Shown: positions 18,069 to 27,176, counted from the first letter of the stretch. The stretch is DNA of 64,000 bases from an uncultured Blautia sp. (GCA_937893675.1 CALBGI010000012.1:1-64000); one strand, 5' to 3'. A program made the numbers and translations. Notes: generated by a model not told the origin, from the sequence alone.

Positions 18069-19791
18069 TCAAGGCTCCTCCTTTCCCAACTGGATTTCCG
18101 CAATCTCGCGGTAAAGGGGACAGGTTTTGAGAAGCTCCTGATGAGTGCCCCTTCCCACGATCTGTCCGTCGTCCACCACCAGGATACGGTCGGCGTCGAG
18201 AATCGAGCTGATCCGCTGCGCCACCAGGATAATTGTCGCGTCTCCCATATTTTTTTCAGATTTTGGCGAAGCCTGTAATCGGTTTTCATATCCAACGCCG
18301 AAAAGCTGTCATCAAAGACATAGATTTCCGGCTTTTTCATCATTGCCCTGGCGATAGCCATACGCTGACGCTGGCCGCCGGAAAGATTGGTTCCTCCCTG
18401 GGCAATGGGATCATGATACCCTTTTTCTTTTTTGGAGATAAATTCCTCCGTGCAGGCGATTTCCGCCGCCCTCTTCCAGTCCTTCTCCTCCCCATGTTCA
18501 TTTCCAAAATTCAGATTTTCGGAAATGTCTCCGGAAAACAGCACGTTTTTCTGGGGTACATAGCCGATGAGGGAACGCACGTCCTCCACCTTGTATTCTC
18601 TGGCATTTATGCCGTCAATGAGCATTTCCCCGAACATGGGATCATAAAGTCTGGGGATCAGTTTTAAAATGCTGGACTTTCCTCTCCCCGTACCGCCGAC
18701 AATGGCCGTTACCTCCCCGGGACGGGACACGAAGCTTATATCTTTTAACACCGGCTCGTCCGCGCCTGGATACGCAAAGGTCACATGGCGAAATTCCACC
18801 GTGGAGCGCAACGGACGTTTTTCAAAACTGAAATCGCCGTCCTTGATAGAGCTTTCTGTTTCCAGCACCTCCGCGATCCTCCCGGCGCAGGCGTAGCTGG
18901 TGGGGAACATCATGATCACCAGGGAAAGCATCATCACAGAGGTGAGCACCATGCTGATATACTGACTGTTCGCAATCAGGGAGCCAACCTCCATGGCGCC
19001 GCTTTCCACATAAAAGGCTCCCATTCCCAAAACAGCCGCCGTTGTCACGCCGAAGATCACGCTGATGGCCGGCATCAAAAGGCTGGTGATCCGTCCCGCC
19101 GTCATGGCTGTCATGGCGTAGTCCGCATTGGCATTTTCAAAGCGCTCACATTCAGTCTCCTGCTTATTGAAGGCCCGGATCACCCGCACTCCTTCCAGGG
19201 TCTGCAGGAAAAGGCGGTTGATATGATCCAGTTTTTTCTCAGACGGATCGAATAACGGGACGCCAGCACCATAATTATGGTCAGAGCGATCAGCAGAAGC
19301 GGAATGGCAACCAGCAGCACAGAGCTGACCTTGCCGCCTGTGGAAGCAGAAAATACCAGCCCGGCAATAGCCATCATGGGTGCCAGCAGCCCGGCGCGGA
19401 GCAAAAGCGTCAAAAAATTCTGCACGTTTGTAATATCCGAGGTGCTCCGGGTAATGAGACTGGCGGTACCGAACCGGTCCATTTCCGCTGTGGAAAAATC
19501 CTGCACTGTGGAAAATATTTTCTCTCTCAGCTGCGCCGCAAAATCTGTGGAAATGCAGGACGCGATCTTCACGGACAAAAAGCTGATCACGCAGGAAAAC
19601 ACCGTAACCGCCGCCATGATTGCCGCGTAAATCCATATAATGCGGCTGGAGGCACCCCCTACGCCGTCACTGATCATCCGCGCCAGAAAAGAAGGCAGCA
19701 GCATCTGTCCCACCGCCGACAGCAGGATCAGCCCCAGGAGTCCCGCAAACTGGCTTGCCTTCAGTTTTACATTCGCAACTATTGCTTTCAT
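18069..19791 (-). pseudogene. ABC exporter half-transporter, first subunit, two frameshifts
   Basis: The gene starts at ATG 19791 after AGGAGG and encodes a six-helix exporter domain and an ATPase with Walker A (GGTGRGKSS), LSGGQRQR and VFDDSFSALD. Two single-base losses break it. Near 19258-19262 the frame changes between MVLA and VPLF. At 18250-18256 a run of seven A residues (minus strand) should be eight: NLKK-NMGDATIILVAQRISS is then restored and runs to GKEEP and a TGA at 18069. With both bases restored the protein is 574 residues, a normal length. As read, only the first third and an internal part would be made, so the heterodimer is probably lost. Homopolymer sequencing error is the alternative. 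Confidence 0.8.
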
Positions 19792-19810
19792 CTTATGCAG
19801 ACCTCCTTTT

Positions 19811-20401
19811 TTATTGTAAGGCTTTCTGCCCCTCAGTTTTTTCCTGCTCTGTCTTTGCAGTTTTGCCGTACGCCGCTTTGATGCGCGATAACTTAAACAA
19901 TATTTTTCCAAGGGCGTATTTCTGCAGGCTTAAGTATTCCTCCTTTGAAATCCGTCCGCCGCGATTCAGAACCTCCATTTCTCCGCTTGCGCCTGTCACA
20001 AAAAGGTCCGCGGAGGTAAATCCGTTTTTCATATAAAATTTCCGGCGGGCAGTGCGCTGCTCCCTGTTGGGCGCGGTATCGTCAGGGCGTTCTATGAGCA
20101 GCGCCATTTTTTTGCCCGAAAACCGCCTGCATATCTGTTCCATGATAAAGCTTCCGGTTCCCCTGCTCCTGATCTTTGCGGATACAGCCAGATAATCTAC
20201 CATTACCATATCTTTATAGGGAATGAGAACAACGAATCCCAACACCTGTCCGTTTTCGCTTGCTGTCATGACAATCGCTTTTTTCTTTTTTGCCCAGTGG
20301 CGCAGCACAAAATAAGGTTTTCGTTCTGCCTTCGGAAAAGCTTCCATGTAAATTTCTTTTATTTGCAGCCACTGTTCCTGTTTTGCTGATGTAAATTCCA
20401 T
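19811..20401 (-). CDS. GNAT-family N-acetyltransferase
   Basis: A 196-residue acetyltransferase. The acetyl-CoA loop appears as KIRSRGTGSFIM near residue 100, preceded by the beta strand MVDYLAVSAK; the RKFYMKNGF segment follows. The basic C-terminal tail of about 40 residues is longer than the minimal fold. ATG 20401 was chosen because AAAGGAGA precedes it and because it lies downstream of the MerR-type promoter; the longer open frame crosses that promoter. It is the first gene of the operon with the two exporter genes and may modify the same toxic compound that the exporter removes; that is inference. Confidence 0.85.
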   Translation of the reverse strand: MEFTSAKQEQWLQIKEIYMEAFPKAERKPYFVLRHWAKKKKAIVMTASENGQVLGFVVLIPYKDMVMVDYLAVSAKIRSRGTGSFIMEQICRRFSGKKMALLIERPDDTAPNREQRTARRKFYMKNGFTSADLFVTGASGEMEVLNRGGRISKEEYLSLQKYALGKILFKLSRIKAAYGKTAKTEQEKTEGQKALQ

Positions 20402-20453
20402 AAAATCTCCTTTTCTTTCTTGTTCCTGCTTGCGTTTTCTTTTTTCATGACGT

Positions 20454-20484
20454 ATCATAATATGTACAGTAGCTGTACAGTCAA
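20454..20484 (-). promoter_or_regulatory. MerR-type operator/promoter
   Basis: On the minus strand TTGACT (20479-20484) and TATGAT (20454-20459) are separated by exactly 19 bases, the overlong spacer used by MerR-family activators. The spacer holds a perfect 7-bp inverted repeat, TGTACAG (20463-20469) and CTGTACA (20473-20479). It drives the acetyltransferase-exporter operon and lies directly upstream of the divergent merR-like gene, so it probably also controls that gene. Confidence 0.85.
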
Positions 20485-20495
20485 GGAGATTTTTT

Positions 20496-21311
20496 ATGAA
20501 GCAAAAGAAGTATTTATTTTCTTCCGGAGAATTTGCAAAGCTGACCGGCGTCAACAAACGTACGCTCCACTACTACAATGATATCGGCCTGTTCTGCCCT
20601 GAGGTTGTTGGAGAAAACGGCTATCATTATTACACCTGTTTTCAGTTTGCAAAGCTGGAACTGATTCTGACACTGCGCAAGATTGGAATGTCCATTGAAG
20701 AAATTCGAGAATATGTAACAGAAACCTCTGGCAAAGCCTTTGACCAGATGATGGAAGAACGAAAAAAGCGGATTGATGCCTCCATCAAACAGCTTCTATA
20801 CACACAGGCTTTTCTGGAACAAAAAATGCAGCGGTTAAAAATCGGAGCAGAGGCGCGCCATGGCGCCATAGACATCTGCCCTCTGCCGGAACGAAAAATC
20901 ATTTGTTCCTCCCCAATTTCCGGAATCTACGATGAAAAGGATTTCTCTGTCGCAGCTGAATTTTCCCTGCGTCTGAAAAAGCTGTTTCACCTCTATGACA
21001 ATTTTGGAAGCCGTATCTCCATAGAAGCTGTCCGGCAAAGCCAATTTCAGCACTATGATTCCTTTTTCGCCTACTGCCCTCCAGACGCACCGGTATATGA
21101 CCAGGTGCTTCCCGCTGGAAACTATCTTCGCGCCTTCTGCATCGGGGAATGGAATGCGCTCCCGGAAATATACCGCGCCATCCTCTCCTACGCTGAAGCA
21201 CACAGTCTGACGCTGATCGGCCATGCCTATGAGGAGGGACTGAATGAAATGGCAATTAAAACACAGAAGGACTATGTGACGATGATCACCATTTTGTGTA
21301 AAGAAAAATGA
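20496..21311 (+). CDS. MerR-family transcriptional regulator with effector domain
   Basis: A 271-residue regulator. The N-terminal winged helix reads FSSGEFAKLTGVNKRTLHYY, then a dimerisation helix of about residues 75-115, and a C-terminal GyrI-like small-molecule-binding domain of about 150 residues. This is the BmrR/TipA-like plan, in which drugs bind the C-terminal domain and the protein untwists the 19-base spacer to activate transcription. An AAGGAG site lies just before the ATG. It is divergent from the acetyltransferase-exporter operon, with the operator between them. The expected inducer is a cationic or aromatic drug, not identifiable here. Confidence 0.9.
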   Translation: MKQKKYLFSSGEFAKLTGVNKRTLHYYNDIGLFCPEVVGENGYHYYTCFQFAKLELILTLRKIGMSIEEIREYVTETSGKAFDQMMEERKKRIDASIKQLLYTQAFLEQKMQRLKIGAEARHGAIDICPLPERKIICSSPISGIYDEKDFSVAAEFSLRLKKLFHLYDNFGSRISIEAVRQSQFQHYDSFFAYCPPDAPVYDQVLPAGNYLRAFCIGEWNALPEIYRAILSYAEAHSLTLIGHAYEEGLNEMAIKTQKDYVTMITILCKEK

Positions 21312-21340
21312 GCGCACCTCAAAATGGTACGCTCATTTTT
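21304..21340. terminator. Bidirectional terminator between merR-like gene and ppdK
   Basis: AAAAATGAGCGCACC (21304-21318) pairs with GGTACGCTCATTTTT (21326-21340) around a 7-base loop with one mismatch. T runs occur on both exits, so it serves both convergent genes. Confidence 0.9.
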
Positions 21341-21350
21341 TTATCTTTTA

Positions 21351-23975
21351 TTATTTCTCAGCGATAGCTGCCTGTGCTGCTGCAAGACGTGCAATCGGCA
21401 CACGGAACGGAGAACAGGAAACATAGTCCAGTCCGATCTTATGGCAGAACTCTACAGATGTCGGGTCACCGCCATGCTCACCGCAGATACCGATGTGCAG
21501 GTTCGGATTTACCGGTTTGCCAAGCTTGATAGCTGTTTCCATCAGCTTGCCAACACCAATCTGGTCAAGTTTTGCAAACGGATCGTTCTCGAAGATTTTT
21601 GCATCATAGTAAGCGTTCAGGAACTTACCAGCATCATCACGGGAGAATCCGTAAGTCATCTGAGTTAAGTCGTTTGTACCGAAGCAGAAAAAGTCTGCAT
21701 CTTTTGCGATCTCGTCAGCAGTAAGAGCTGCTCTCGGGATCTCGATCATGGTACCAACTTCGTATTTCAGGTCAGCGTCTGCTGCTGCGATTTCTGCGTC
21801 AGCAGTCTCAACAACAACCTTCTTCACATATTTCAGCTCTTTTGCATCGCCAACAAGCGGAATCATGATTTCCGGGCAAACGTTCCAGTCAGCATGTGCT
21901 TTCTTCACGTTGATTGCTGCACGGATAACGGCTTTGGTCTGCATCTTGGCAATTTCCGGATAGGTAACTGCAAGACGGCATCCACGATGACCCATCATCG
22001 GGTTGAACTCATGCAGAGAATCGATGATCATCTTGATCTGCTCAACAGTCTTGCCCTGGGAATCAGCAAGCTTCTTGATGTCTTCCTCAGTAGTCGGAAC
22101 GAACTCATGAAGAGGCGGATCCAGGAAACGGATGGTTACGGGGTTGCCTTCCAGTGCTTCGTAAAGCTTCTCGAAGTCTCCCTGCTGCTCCGGAAGGATC
22201 TTCTCAAGAGCTGCTTCTCTCTCTTCTACAGTCTCAGAACAGATCATCTCGCGGAATGCATCGATTCTGTTTCCTTCGAAGAACATATGCTCTGTACGGC
22301 AGAGACCAATACCCTCAGCGCCAAGCTCACGAGCCTTCTTAGCGTCAGCCGGAGTATCTGCGTTGGTACGAACTTTCAGAGTTCTGTATTTGTCAGCCCA
22401 TGCCATGATGCGGCCAAACTCGCCGGCGATCGTAGCGTCTACAGTCGGGATGATTCCATCGTAGATGTTACCGGTAGAACCGTCAAGGGAGATGCAGTCT
22501 CCTTCGTGGTACTCTTTGCCAGCCAGTGTGAATTTCTTATTTTCTTCATCCATAGCGATATCGCCGCAGCCGGATACACAGCAGGTACCCATACCACGTG
22601 CAACAACTGCTGCGTGAGAAGTCATACCGCCACGAACTGTCAGGATACCCTGCGCAGATTTCATACCGGTGATATCTTCCGGAGAGGTCTCAAGACGAAC
22701 CAGAACAACCTTCTCGCCTCTTGCAGCCCACTCTACAGCATCGTCAGCTGTAAATACGATCTTACCACAAGCTGCTCCCGGAGAAGCGCCAAGTGCTTTT
22801 GCGATCGGAGCTGCCTCTTTCAGAGCCTTTGCGTCAAACTGCGGATGAAGCAGTGTATCCAGGTTACGCGGATCGATCATTGCAACTGCTTCTTCTTCGG
22901 TTCTCATTCCCTCATCCACAAGGTCACAAGCAATCTTCAGAGCTGCCTGAGCAGTTCTCTTGCCGTTACGTGTCTGAAGCATGTAAAGCTTGCCGTGCTC
23001 AACGGTAAACTCCATATCCTGCATATCTCTGTAGTGTTTCTCCAGAGTGCTGCAAACTTCTTTGAACTGTACGAATGCTTCCGGGAACTTCTGCTCCATC
23101 TCGGAAATGTGCATCGGTGTACGAACACCTGCAACAACGTCCTCGCCCTGTGCATTGGTCAGGAACTCGCCGAAAAGGCCGTTCTCACCGGTAGCCGGGT
23201 CACGGGTAAATGCAACACCGGTACCACAGTCATCGCCCATGTTACCGAATGCCATCATCTGTACGTTTACGGCAGTACCCCAGGAATACGGGATGTCGTT
23301 GTCACGACGGTATACGTTTGCACGCGGGTTATCCCAGGAACGGAATACGGCTTTGATCGCGCCCATAAGCTGTTCCTTCGGATCAGACGGGAAATCAGCG
23401 CCGATTTTTTCTTTGTACTCAGCCTTGAACTGGTTTGCCAGCTCGTGAAGGTCTTCTGCAGTAAGCTCAACGTCCTGTGTTACGCCTTTTTCTGCTTTCA
23501 TCTTGTCGATGAGCTCTTCGAAGTATTTCTTGCCTACTTCCATAACTACGTCAGAATACATCTGGATGAATCTTCTGTAGCAGTCCCAAGCCCAACGGGG
23601 ATTGCCGGAGCCTTCAGCTAATGTATTAACAACCTCTTCATTAAGACCAAGGTTCAGGATCGTATCCATCATACCCGGCATGGATGCTCTTGCACCGGAA
23701 CGAACGGAAACAAGCAGAGGATTTTCTTTATCACCGAATTTTTTACCGGTAACTCCTTCCATCTTTGTGATTGCTTCCATGATCTGAGCCATGATCTCGT
23801 CGTTGATCTGTCTTCCGTCCTCATAGTACTGTGTGCAGGCTTCGGTTGTGATAGTGAAGCCCTGAGGTACCGGAAGGCCCAGGCTTGTCATTTCAGCAAG
23901 GTTGGCACCTTTACCGCCAAGAAGGTTTCTCATGGTTGCGTTACCTTCTGTAAACATGTAAACCCATTTTGCCAT
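21351..23975 (-). CDS. ppdK: Pyruvate, phosphate dikinase
   Basis: PPDK interconverts PEP, AMP and PPi with pyruvate, ATP and phosphate; in anaerobic Firmicutes it substitutes for or opposes pyruvate kinase. The 874-residue protein has the N-terminal ATP-grasp domain (GGKGANLAEM, GARASMPGMMDT), the central swivelling domain with the phosphohistidine in GGMTSHAAVVARG, and the C-terminal PEP barrel (GLCRTEHMF, FGTNDLTQ, GICGEHGGD). All catalytic motifs are present. The ATG at 23975 has TTTAGGAGG upstream. A strong sigma-A promoter lies just upstream. Codon use is biased as in highly expressed genes. Confidence 0.97.
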   Translation of the reverse strand: MAKWVYMFTEGNATMRNLLGGKGANLAEMTSLGLPVPQGFTITTEACTQYYEDGRQINDEIMAQIMEAITKMEGVTGKKFGDKENPLLVSVRSGARASMPGMMDTILNLGLNEEVVNTLAEGSGNPRWAWDCYRRFIQMYSDVVMEVGKKYFEELIDKMKAEKGVTQDVELTAEDLHELANQFKAEYKEKIGADFPSDPKEQLMGAIKAVFRSWDNPRANVYRRDNDIPYSWGTAVNVQMMAFGNMGDDCGTGVAFTRDPATGENGLFGEFLTNAQGEDVVAGVRTPMHISEMEQKFPEAFVQFKEVCSTLEKHYRDMQDMEFTVEHGKLYMLQTRNGKRTAQAALKIACDLVDEGMRTEEEAVAMIDPRNLDTLLHPQFDAKALKEAAPIAKALGASPGAACGKIVFTADDAVEWAARGEKVVLVRLETSPEDITGMKSAQGILTVRGGMTSHAAVVARGMGTCCVSGCGDIAMDEENKKFTLAGKEYHEGDCISLDGSTGNIYDGIIPTVDATIAGEFGRIMAWADKYRTLKVRTNADTPADAKKARELGAEGIGLCRTEHMFFEGNRIDAFREMICSETVEEREAALEKILPEQQGDFEKLYEALEGNPVTIRFLDPPLHEFVPTTEEDIKKLADSQGKTVEQIKMIIDSLHEFNPMMGHRGCRLAVTYPEIAKMQTKAVIRAAINVKKAHADWNVCPEIMIPLVGDAKELKYVKKVVVETADAEIAAADADLKYEVGTMIEIPRAALTADEIAKDADFFCFGTNDLTQMTYGFSRDDAGKFLNAYYDAKIFENDPFAKLDQIGVGKLMETAIKLGKPVNPNLHIGICGEHGGDPTSVEFCHKIGLDYVSCSPFRVPIARLAAAQAAIAEK

Positions 23976-24038
23976 TTTACATTTTCCTCCTAAATTTTTG
24001 TTCTTTAAACATAAAGCATGTTTTAATCGCACATAGTT

Positions 24039-24067
24039 ATTCTATCGGCTTCTCTCCCAATAGTCAA
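24039..24067 (-). promoter_or_regulatory. Promoter of ppdK
   Basis: On the minus strand TTGACT (24062-24067), a 17-base spacer, and TAGAAT (24039-24044). The transcript would carry a leader of about 55 bases before the ATG. Confidence 0.8.
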
Positions 24068-24093
24068 GGTTAAACTGCCAAATTCGAGGAAAA

Positions 24094-24275
24094 TTTTGTA
24101 ACAGTTCAGCCATAACAGCTCGGATTAGCTGCTGCGCAGCTTATATCGCCACATACGTGGCTAAATCCTCGCTTATGGCAGAACGCCATATACAAAGTAC
24201 ACAAAAAATCTTCGTTTTCAAACAAGTTTGAACTCAGATTTTTGTGACTTTGTGCATGGCTGAACTGTTACAAAA
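24094..24275. repeat. 182-base palindromic element with 20-base terminal inverted repeats
   Basis: The element is bounded by a perfect 20-base inverted repeat (24094-24113 and 24256-24275, TTTTGTAACAGTTCAGCCAT and its complement). Inside are nested arms: GCCATAA near the left end facing TTATGGC at about 24173-24179, and a second hairpin whose arms include CACAAAAA and TTTTTGTG with the loop TTCAAACAAGTTTGAA. It contains no open frame. It fills most of the 312-base gap between pfk and ppdK and looks like a miniature mobile element or a large structured intergenic repeat. It could also end transcription of an element on either side. Confidence 0.8.
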
Positions 24276-24287
24276 ACTTGCGGATTC

Positions 24288-25544
24288 TTATTTATTTTTC
24301 TTTCGGCCGCGGTTCAGCACAAGGTGGCGGGGAAGTCCGTTCACCATGATCGGCTGGTAATCTCCCTGGATGAGAGGCTTGATATAGTCCAGGAAATCCT
24401 CGGTAACATAGGAGCCGTCCTTATTCATCCAGCTTCTCGGCACCAGTTTTTCCTCGTTGGCAATGCGGTGTACGTCGTAGATCCCGGTTTTTGCCATGTA
24501 GGGATCGTCGGAAACGCGGTCGATCACCACCATTTTTCCGGTATCGCCCTCGTCTGCCGCCTTGACAGCCGCGCCGCCGACCATAAAAGCCTCATCAATA
24601 TCCGTGCGGGACGCCATATGGGAGGCGCTTCTCTGCAGGGTGGAAAATTCTACGGCCCTCGTCTTGCACTGACACTCTCCGGCCAGGAAGTTTGCCAGAT
24701 AAGCGGCCGTTCCCTGCAACTGCTTATGTCCGAAATTGTCTACGTAGTCGCTGGAGCTTCCCAGCTCGCACACATAACGTCCGTCTGCGAGCTTGATTCC
24801 TTCCGACACCGCGATCACAACAGAATCCTTCTTCTTGAGAAGGTCTTTGACTTTTACAAGAAACTTTTCGATATCAAAGGGAATCTCCGGAAGATAGATC
24901 AGATCCGGTCCTTCGCAGTCTTCCGTTTTTGCCAGAGCTGCTGCTCCGGTGAGCCAGCCTGCATTGCGGCCCATGATCTCCATGATCGTGATCATTTTTT
25001 TCTTGTAGGTGAGGCCTTCCGCATCCCGGATCACCTCTTTTGTGGATGCGCCGATATATTTGGCCGCGCTTCCGAAGCCGGGTGTGTGGTCCGTCAGCGC
25101 CAGATCGTTGTCAATGGTCTTGGGCACGCCGATAAATTTCTGGGTCTGTCCTGTGAGAATGGCGTAATCCGACAGCTTTTTGATCGTGTCCATGGAGTCA
25201 TTGCCTCCAATATAAATAAAGGTGTCAATGCTCAGCTTGTTCATGATCCCGAACAGTTTCTCATAAATGGTTTTATCCTCATGGATTTCGGGCAGCTTAT
25301 AACGGCAGGAACCCAAAAATGCAGAGGGTGTTCTTTTCAGCAGCTCAATGTCCAGCTCTGAATGGATCTGCGTGGAAAGATCCACATATTCCTCCTCCAA
25401 AAGTCCCTGCACCCCGTGCAGCATGCCATACACCTTGTCGAACCCGCGCTCAATGGCATTTTTGTAAACTCCTGCCAGACTGGAATTGATGACGGATGTC
25501 GGCCCGCCGGACTGTCCCACGATAATATTTCTCTTTTTTGCCAT
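24288..25544 (-). CDS. 6-phosphofructokinase, probably PPi-dependent
   Basis: A 418-residue phosphofructokinase of the long clade. The nucleotide loop reads GQSGGPTSVIN, the catalytic segment PKTIDND contains the proton-acceptor aspartate, and the phosphoryl-donor site reads GGNDSMDT. ATP enzymes have glycine where this one has aspartate (GGDGS versus GGNDS), a change that favours pyrophosphate as donor. The neighbouring ppdK makes or uses PPi, which fits. The ATG at 25544 follows GGGAGGA. A strong promoter lies upstream. Assignment to the enzyme family is firm; donor specificity is inferred from that residue and context. Confidence 0.9.
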   Translation of the reverse strand: MAKKRNIIVGQSGGPTSVINSSLAGVYKNAIERGFDKVYGMLHGVQGLLEEEYVDLSTQIHSELDIELLKRTPSAFLGSCRYKLPEIHEDKTIYEKLFGIMNKLSIDTFIYIGGNDSMDTIKKLSDYAILTGQTQKFIGVPKTIDNDLALTDHTPGFGSAAKYIGASTKEVIRDAEGLTYKKKMITIMEIMGRNAGWLTGAAALAKTEDCEGPDLIYLPEIPFDIEKFLVKVKDLLKKKDSVVIAVSEGIKLADGRYVCELGSSSDYVDNFGHKQLQGTAAYLANFLAGECQCKTRAVEFSTLQRSASHMASRTDIDEAFMVGGAAVKAADEGDTGKMVVIDRVSDDPYMAKTGIYDVHRIANEEKLVPRSWMNKDGSYVTEDFLDYIKPLIQGDYQPIMVNGLPRHLVLNRGRKKNK

Positions 25545-25586
25545 TTTGGTAAATCCTCCCAATTCATAATAATTATTCATTGTTTT

Positions 25587-25615
25587 ATTGTAACAATTCA
25601 ACAATTCAAAGTCAA
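25587..25615 (-). promoter_or_regulatory. Promoter of the phosphofructokinase gene
   Basis: On the minus strand TTGACT (25610-25615), a 17-base spacer, and TACAAT (25587-25592). The leader is about 40 bases long. Confidence 0.8.
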
Positions 25616-25650
25616 CAATAACTTGCCATGGTTTTCCAGAAAAGCCAAAG

Positions 25651-25696
25651 AAAAAGCAACCGGAATAAAGGAGCTTCCTTTATTCTGATTGCTTTT
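25651..25696 (-). terminator. Terminator of glyS
   Basis: Two stacked stems: AAAAGCAA with TTGCTTTT at the base and AATAAAGGA with TCCTTTATT above, separated by a small internal bulge. It begins 15 bases after the glyS stop and ends in T-rich sequence on the minus strand. Confidence 0.85.
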
Positions 25697-25710
25697 GTCT
25701 TTTGGATCTT

Positions 25711-27105
25711 TTAGAATGTGAATTTATCTGCAAAATAAGCTTCCAGTTCGTCAATCTTCACGCGAACCTGCTCCATGGAGTCACGGTCACGAACGGTTAC
25801 GCATCCGTCTGTCTCTGAATCAAAGTCATAGGTCACGCAGAACGGGGTGCCGATCTCATCCTGTCTGCGGTAGCGCTTGCCGATGTTTCCGCGGTCATCA
25901 TATTCGCAGTTATATTTCTTGGAAAGTGTCTGATAAATTTTCTCTGCACCCTCGGAAAGCTTCTTGGACAGAGGCAGCACACCGATCTTTACGGGAGCCA
26001 GAACCGGATGGAAGCGAAGAACCGTACGCACGTCATTCTTCTCCGCATCCAGCACCTCCTCATCATAAGCGCTGCACAAGAACGCCAATACCATACGGTC
26101 AGCGCCCAGAGACGGCTCAACAACATAGGGCACGTATTTTTCTTTCTTCTCATCGTCAAAATAGCTCATATCCTGTCCGGATACATTCTGATGCTGTGTC
26201 AGGTCATAATCCGTTCTGTCTGCGATTCCCCACAGCTCGCCCCAGCCAAAGGGGAACAGGAACTCAACGTCCGTGGTCGCCTTGCTGTAAAAGCTCAGCT
26301 CTTCCTTGTCGTGGTCGCGGTAGCGCACCTCGTCCTCCTTGAGGCCAAGGCTGCTCAGCCAGTCAAGGCAGAACTGCTTCCAGTATGCAAACCATTCAAG
26401 GTCGGTATCCGGCTCGCAGAAGAACTCCAGCTCCATCTGCTCAAACTCACGGGTACGGAAGGTAAAGTTGCCCGGCGTGATCTCGTTTCGGAACGATTTT
26501 CCGATCTGGGCAATGCCGAAAGGAATTTTCTTGCGGGAGGTTCTCTGCACGTTCTTGAAGTTTACAAAAATACCCTGTGCAGTCTCCGGACGAAGATATA
26601 CGGTGTTTTTCGCGTCCTCAGTCACACCCTGGAAGGTTTTGAACATCAGGTTAAACTGGCGGATGTCGGTGAAATTGTGTTTGCCGCAGGTGGGACAGGG
26701 AACCTGGTGTTCCTTGATAAAGTCCATCATCTGCTCCTGGCTCCAGGCATCCACGCTGCCCTCGATGGCGATATCGTGCTCTGCACAGTAGTCCTCGATC
26801 AGCTTGTCCGCGCGGAAACGCTCATGGCATTCCTTACAGTCCATCAGCGGATCAGAAAATCCGCCCAGATGTCCGGAAGCCACCCAGGTCTGAGGATTCA
26901 TCAGAATCGCGCAGTCCACACCCACATTGTAGGGGGATTCCTGTACAAACTTCTGCCACCATGCTCTTTTTACATTGTTTTTCAGCTCTACGCCAAGGTT
27001 TCCGTAGTCCCAGGTGTTGGCAAGACCGCCGTAAATCTCGGAACCGGGATATACAAATCCTCTTGCCTTTGCCAGAGCTACGATTTTCTCCATTGTTTTT
27101 TCCAT
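25711..27105 (-). CDS. glyS: Glycyl-tRNA synthetase, dimeric type
   Basis: Charges tRNA-Gly with glycine. The 464-residue single-chain enzyme is the homodimeric type found in many Clostridia, not the two-subunit GlyQ/GlyS form. Class II motif 1 (GVELKNNVKRAWW), motif 2 (RNEITPGNFTFRTREFEQMELEFF) and motif 3 (GADRMVLAFL) are clear, and the C-terminal anticodon-binding domain follows (KIGVLPLSKK). The ATG at 27105 has CAGGAGA upstream; an internal ATG 12 bases later is possible. It has its own promoter and terminator. Confidence 0.96.
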   Translation of the reverse strand: MEKTMEKIVALAKARGFVYPGSEIYGGLANTWDYGNLGVELKNNVKRAWWQKFVQESPYNVGVDCAILMNPQTWVASGHLGGFSDPLMDCKECHERFRADKLIEDYCAEHDIAIEGSVDAWSQEQMMDFIKEHQVPCPTCGKHNFTDIRQFNLMFKTFQGVTEDAKNTVYLRPETAQGIFVNFKNVQRTSRKKIPFGIAQIGKSFRNEITPGNFTFRTREFEQMELEFFCEPDTDLEWFAYWKQFCLDWLSSLGLKEDEVRYRDHDKEELSFYSKATTDVEFLFPFGWGELWGIADRTDYDLTQHQNVSGQDMSYFDDEKKEKYVPYVVEPSLGADRMVLAFLCSAYDEEVLDAEKNDVRTVLRFHPVLAPVKIGVLPLSKKLSEGAEKIYQTLSKKYNCEYDDRGNIGKRYRRQDEIGTPFCVTYDFDSETDGCVTVRDRDSMEQVRVKIDELEAYFADKFTF

Positions 27106-27133
27106 GATAAAATGTCTCCTGTTTCCCAATTTT

Positions 27134-27149
27134 ATAAGAATGTTCTTAT
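27134..27149. promoter_or_regulatory. Perfect palindrome at the glyS transcription start
   Basis: ATAAGAA (27134-27140) and TTCTTAT (27143-27149) form a 7-bp inverted repeat overlapping the edge of the -10 box and the expected start point. It could be a repressor site or a 5'-end hairpin; nothing else supports either. Confidence 0.4.
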
Positions 27150-27176
27150 TATACTAGTCCCCAGGTATTTTTTCAA
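27148..27176 (-). promoter_or_regulatory. Promoter of glyS
   Basis: On the minus strand TTGAAA (27171-27176), a 17-base spacer, and a perfect TATAAT (27148-27153). The 5' leader is only about 35 bases, too short for a T-box. Confidence 0.85.

Noticed and set aside
21894..23621. A long open frame on the plus strand antisense to ppdK
   Set aside because: It lies wholly inside ppdK, whose protein is full-length and conserved; its translation is cysteine- and serine-rich without any family resemblance, an effect of codon bias on the opposite strand.
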